Shown piece by piece: positions 8,068 to 11,283 of a stretch of 11,283 bases of DNA; the first letter of the stretch is position 1, and every line of letters begins with the position of its first letter. Made by a program: the position numbers and the translations under genes. The DNA comes from an uncultured bacterium (GTDB taxonomy: Bacteria; Bacteroidota; Bacteroidia; CAILMK01), in the NCBI GenBank assembly GCA_903835275.1, contig CAILMK010000061.1:1-11283 (forward strand), given 5' to 3'. The notes under the pieces were generated by a model. The model worked only from the letters and a program-made list of their open reading frames with translations. It did not search any database and was not told where the DNA came from.

Positions 8068-11000
8068 ATGAAAACCCTGATTCTTATTTGCTGTTTCCTG
8101 GCAATAGTAACCGTTTCTTTTGCCACCGGCTTATCCGGCATTTATACTATTGATCCTTCACAGGCAGCATCTGCTTCCAACTATAAAAGCTTTAAATCTG
8201 CCATTTACGATATGGAATATGGCTCAAGGCCTGATGGAGGTACTAGCAATGGTAAGGGGATTAGTAGCGCTGTACTATTCAAGATTGCCAAAGGCACTTA
8301 CAAAGGCCATATCGCCATTACAGCCATAAGTGGCAGCAGCAGTAGTAATACAATTACTTTTGACGGAGATACTGCCGATACGAGGATAATAACGTATTCA
8401 AACAGCAACTCTGACAGCTCATATACCATCCTTGTCGGAGCAGGGGCAAGTTATATTTATTTCAGGAATCTTACGGTTCAGTCAACCAATGATACTTCCG
8501 GAAGGCAGTTTTTTATATATGATGATTCCAAGGGAGCTACCGCAATCAATGTACATATCAGTCATTGTATTATTCGGGTAGGAAATGGTTTGCCAGGTAA
8601 ACAGGTAATTACATGGAACCATGTCGGCGTTTTTTCTGGTTCAATTTATGGCGATTCCAAATGCCACGATATTTACATTGATTCAAACACCTTTGTAAAT
8701 AATTATTTTGGTGTTTCAATGATCAATACTAACGGCACCAGTAACAATATTTTTATTCGTAATAATTATTTTAAGGATGTTTTCGGCATGGGTGTCTTTT
8801 TAAATACCACCAGTGGTGCACTTATCAAAGATAATACCTTCCAAATGTACGATTTTCATTCAAGTACCTACTTTTATGCGCATTCTACAGCGATTTGGTT
8901 AACCAATTGTTGGTCCTCAGGAAAGTCTAACCTGTCTATCATTGGAAACAGGATAAATGCAGGAGAGTATGGTATCTATTGTAACAACAGTAAGAACCAG
9001 AGTGGGAATAATGGTATTATTGCAAACAATATTATTAAAGGAGGCTTTAAACAAAATAAATCATGCGGGATTTTTATTGAGATAAGTAATTACTGGAGTA
9101 TCTGGCATAATTCAGTAGTGCTTGATACAGTTACCGGCCCTATGACGGGTGCTCTGTGCATAGATAATATTGCCAATACAAAATCCATTGATGTACGTAA
9201 TAACCACTTTATGTATTTAAGCCCTGAAGGAAAAGGTGCTGCGCTCTATGCAAATGACATTACGGTATTCAGTGCTCTTGATTACAATAATTACTACAGT
9301 ACTTCACGCAATCTTAATTTCCTTTACCTGCAGAACAAGTCCTATGACAGGACATCTTTTATTGGTGGGGCCGGATTCAATAATCATTCTTATTCCATAA
9401 ATCCAACTTTTGATCCACTTACGCTGGTGCCTGGTAATACAGGTATCAAGGGGGTATATATTTCGGCTTTGCCAAAAGATATAAATGATTCCACCCGTTC
9501 AAATACTCCGGATATAGGGGCTGTGGAAACGCAGACACCGAGACCGAATGATATTGGTGTGATTAATATTTTGACGCCTTCTGCATCAATATCAAAAGGA
9601 TCTTATGATGTTAAAGTGTTACTGAAAAACTTTACAAACGATACGATCTATTCAGCTAAACTTGGATATAATCTTAATGGCGGTTCTGCAGTTACTGCTA
9701 CATGGAGCGGTACATTATTACCGTTCGATACCGTAAGTTATACTTTTACGGGAGCCAGTCAATGTACCTTCAAAGCCTATTTCAATACGCTGAAGGCTTT
9801 TGCAAATTCTCCCAATGGGAATAACGATACAGACTCATACAATGATACTTCCTTTAAATATGTAGCCTTGCAATTGAGCGGCAAATATACCATTGATAAC
9901 ACAGGAGGTTCTCCTGATTTCAGTTCCATCAAGGAGGCATTTCGCAGCCTCCAGGTAGGTGGAGTTAGTGGTGCGGTTACTTTTGATATCGCTTCCTCTA
10001 CGTATACGGAACAGGTTGAATTATTCGATGTGCCGGGCACCTCTGCCAAGAATACCGTTACTTTTGAATCCTCTGCAAATGATAGCTCGAAAGTAATACT
10101 ATCCTATGGGCCTTCCTACTATGAAGGCCAATATACTTCACTATTATATGGGGCGCAATATCTCACTTTCAAGGAGATGAATTTTTCCACAAAAAACTCA
10201 ATCAGTTCGTCACCGGAAATTTTTGGAATTGAAAATTATTCCCGTCATAATCAGTTTCTAAATAACTTATTTACTGGCACCGGGGCAGGATATTCGACTT
10301 TTATCGGGATTGCTTCCCAAACAGTTGGCAGCTGCTATTTGACTATGAGAAATAATTATTTCCTGGATGGTAATGTGGGGATATTTATGTACACAGGAGA
10401 CTATTCCAATAACGATACGTTTAATTATGTTACAATTGAAAATAACATCTTTCGATACCAGTCAATTGGTGCCGTAAGTATTCATTCTATTGGCCATTTG
10501 GAGCTTAATAACAATCTTGTTGACCAGACTTCCGGTTCATCATTTGACGGATTGTTTGCAAACTTGCTATATGATAATTGTAATATTACTAAAAATATTA
10601 TCAAAGGATGCCAGGGATATGGAATAATAGTAAGCGGCCAGACAACTGCTGTCGCTACCCTTGTAGCAAATAATTTTGTCCAGATGGGAAAGACTACATC
10701 CCAATGTACTGGTATAATGAATCAATTCGGGAATACTAAAATTTATAACAATTCTATTTCTGTTAATAGCTCCGACACATCATTTTCTTGCGGAATTCTG
10801 GATAATTCAAATAACGGGACATTGACTCTTAAAAATAATATTATTGCAAATTTTGGAAGTGGTGGTAGCGGCGGATATGCAATGATACTGGATCCTTCAA
10901 AAACGGTTATTTCGGATTATAATGATTTTTATCTGGGTAGCGGCTGTAAAGGCATTGTAAAAACCACTGCTCCTAAAGTTTACGCAACCCTTGCCGCATG

Positions 11001-11283
11001 GAAGACTGCCTCCAAGCAGGATAAACACTCCATTTCAGTGGATCCGGGTTTCGCTTCCTTTACGGATCTTCATGCTTCAAACAGTACCTTGCCGGGTGCA
11101 GGAATTTCACTGAAAGAAGTAACTGATGATATCGATGGCATAAAAAGAAACAACCCTCCGACAATAGGTGCCAATGAGTTTACGGTAAAAAAGAAAACAG
11201 ATGCAGGAATAGATTCTTTCACCCTGAAGAAAAGTCTTTGTGAAGGCACCGATTCTATTAATGTTAAGCTTGTAAATTTTGGC
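8068..11283 (+). CDS. Large secreted beta-helix protein, C-terminus beyond window
   Basis: One frame stays open from the ATG at 8068 to the last base: 1072 codons without a stop, so the gene is partial. A signal peptide (MKTLILICCFLAIVTVSFA) opens it. Module 1, about 25-487, is a right-handed parallel beta-helix rich in Asn ladders (IRNNYF, IIGNRI, IANNIIKGG, VRNNHF), closed by PDIGAVE at 481-487. An Ig/CARDB-like domain follows at about 494-600 (NDIGVINILTP, KVLLKNFTNDTI). Module 2 begins GKYTIDNTGGSPDFSSIKEA at 605, holds a second helix (MRNNYF, IENNIF, LNNNLV, KNNIIAN) and closes with PTIGANEF at about 1031-1038. A second Ig/CARDB-like domain then starts (TDAGIDSF). Such proteins are usually cell-surface or secreted adhesins or carbohydrate-active proteins with a type IX sorting domain at the end. 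That signal would be outside the window. No polysaccharide-lyase catalytic residues are evident. Confidence 0.85.
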   Translation, partial: MKTLILICCFLAIVTVSFATGLSGIYTIDPSQAASASNYKSFKSAIYDMEYGSRPDGGTSNGKGISSAVLFKIAKGTYKGHIAITAISGSSSSNTITFDGDTADTRIITYSNSNSDSSYTILVGAGASYIYFRNLTVQSTNDTSGRQFFIYDDSKGATAINVHISHCIIRVGNGLPGKQVITWNHVGVFSGSIYGDSKCHDIYIDSNTFVNNYFGVSMINTNGTSNNIFIRNNYFKDVFGMGVFLNTTSGALIKDNTFQMYDFHSSTYFYAHSTAIWLTNCWSSGKSNLSIIGNRINAGEYGIYCNNSKNQSGNNGIIANNIIKGGFKQNKSCGIFIEISNYWSIWHNSVVLDTVTGPMTGALCIDNIANTKSIDVRNNHFMYLSPEGKGAALYANDITVFSALDYNNYYSTSRNLNFLYLQNKSYDRTSFIGGAGFNNHSYSINPTFDPLTLVPGNTGIKGVYISALPKDINDSTRSNTPDIGAVETQTPRPNDIGVINILTPSASISKGSYDVKVLLKNFTNDTIYSAKLGYNLNGGSAVTATWSGTLLPFDTVSYTFTGASQCTFKAYFNTLKAFANSPNGNNDTDSYNDTSFKYVALQLSGKYTIDNTGGSPDFSSIKEAFRSLQVGGVSGAVTFDIASSTYTEQVELFDVPGTSAKNTVTFESSANDSSKVILSYGPSYYEGQYTSLLYGAQYLTFKEMNFSTKNSISSSPEIFGIENYSRHNQFLNNLFTGTGAGYSTFIGIASQTVGSCYLTMRNNYFLDGNVGIFMYTGDYSNNDTFNYVTIENNIFRYQSIGAVSIHSIGHLELNNNLVDQTSGSSFDGLFANLLYDNCNITKNIIKGCQGYGIIVSGQTTAVATLVANNFVQMGKTTSQCTGIMNQFGNTKIYNNSISVNSSDTSFSCGILDNSNNGTLTLKNNIIANFGSGGSGGYAMILDPSKTVISDYNDFYLGSGCKGIVKTTAPKVYATLAAWKTASKQDKHSISVDPGFASFTDLHASNSTLPGAGISLKEVTDDIDGIKRNNPPTIGANEFTVKKKTDAGIDSFTLKKSLCEGTDSINVKLVNFG

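Noticed and set aside
7818..8153. 111-codon frame through the 7760-8067 gap
   Set aside because: It crosses two hairpin repeats and overlaps the signal peptide region of the beta-helix gene in another frame; the protein has no family-like pattern.

Overview
The window looks like chromosomal DNA of a member of the Bacteroidota, probably an uncultured Chitinophagales- or Sphingobacteriales-like lineage (inference). The signs are promoter -7 boxes of the form TAnnTTTG, weak Shine-Dalgarno sequences, two adjacent secreted DUF4468-like proteins, a TPR / PD40 propeller / CRD / OmpA protein built like the type IX secretion protein PorE, and a large secreted beta-helix protein of the kind usually exported by type IX secretion. 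All recognisable genes are on the + strand. I see no tRNA, rRNA, CRISPR array or transposase gene.

Layout. 1-245: repeats (a hairpin repeat, a perfect 28-bp palindrome, five 7-bp ACTG units), then a -7 box. 246-1535: tyrS. 1536-1700: a hairpin-rich insertion flanked by a 34-bp direct duplication that includes the end of tyrS. 1701-2799: two small secreted DUF4468-like proteins, 13 bp apart. 2800-3046: an inverted pair of hairpin repeats, then a terminator-like stem-loop and a weak -7 box. 3047-5002: the PorE-like protein. 5003-5244: an inverted pair of a second hairpin repeat and the ligA -7 box. 5245-7281: ligA. 7282-7366: a short hairpin. 7367-7759: an AT-rich small membrane protein of unknown function. 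7760-8067: one copy of each of the two main repeat families and a -7 box. 8068-11283: a very large secreted beta-helix protein that stays open to the end of the window (1072 codons, no stop).

TyrS (translation) and LigA (replication and repair) are housekeeping enzymes. The rest is cell-envelope or secretion related. The genes do not form one pathway. The PorE-like protein and the beta-helix protein may be linked through type IX secretion, but the C-terminal sorting signal that would show this lies outside the window.

The most unusual content is between the genes. Every gap except the 13-bp one carries at least one palindromic repeat, from at least four families. One family has three copies whose stems differ by base-pair-preserving changes while the loop stays constant. 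One insertion is flanked by a 34-bp direct duplication with a 156-bp offset. I did not find a convincing new multi-gene system; the repeats are the part that deserves a closer look.
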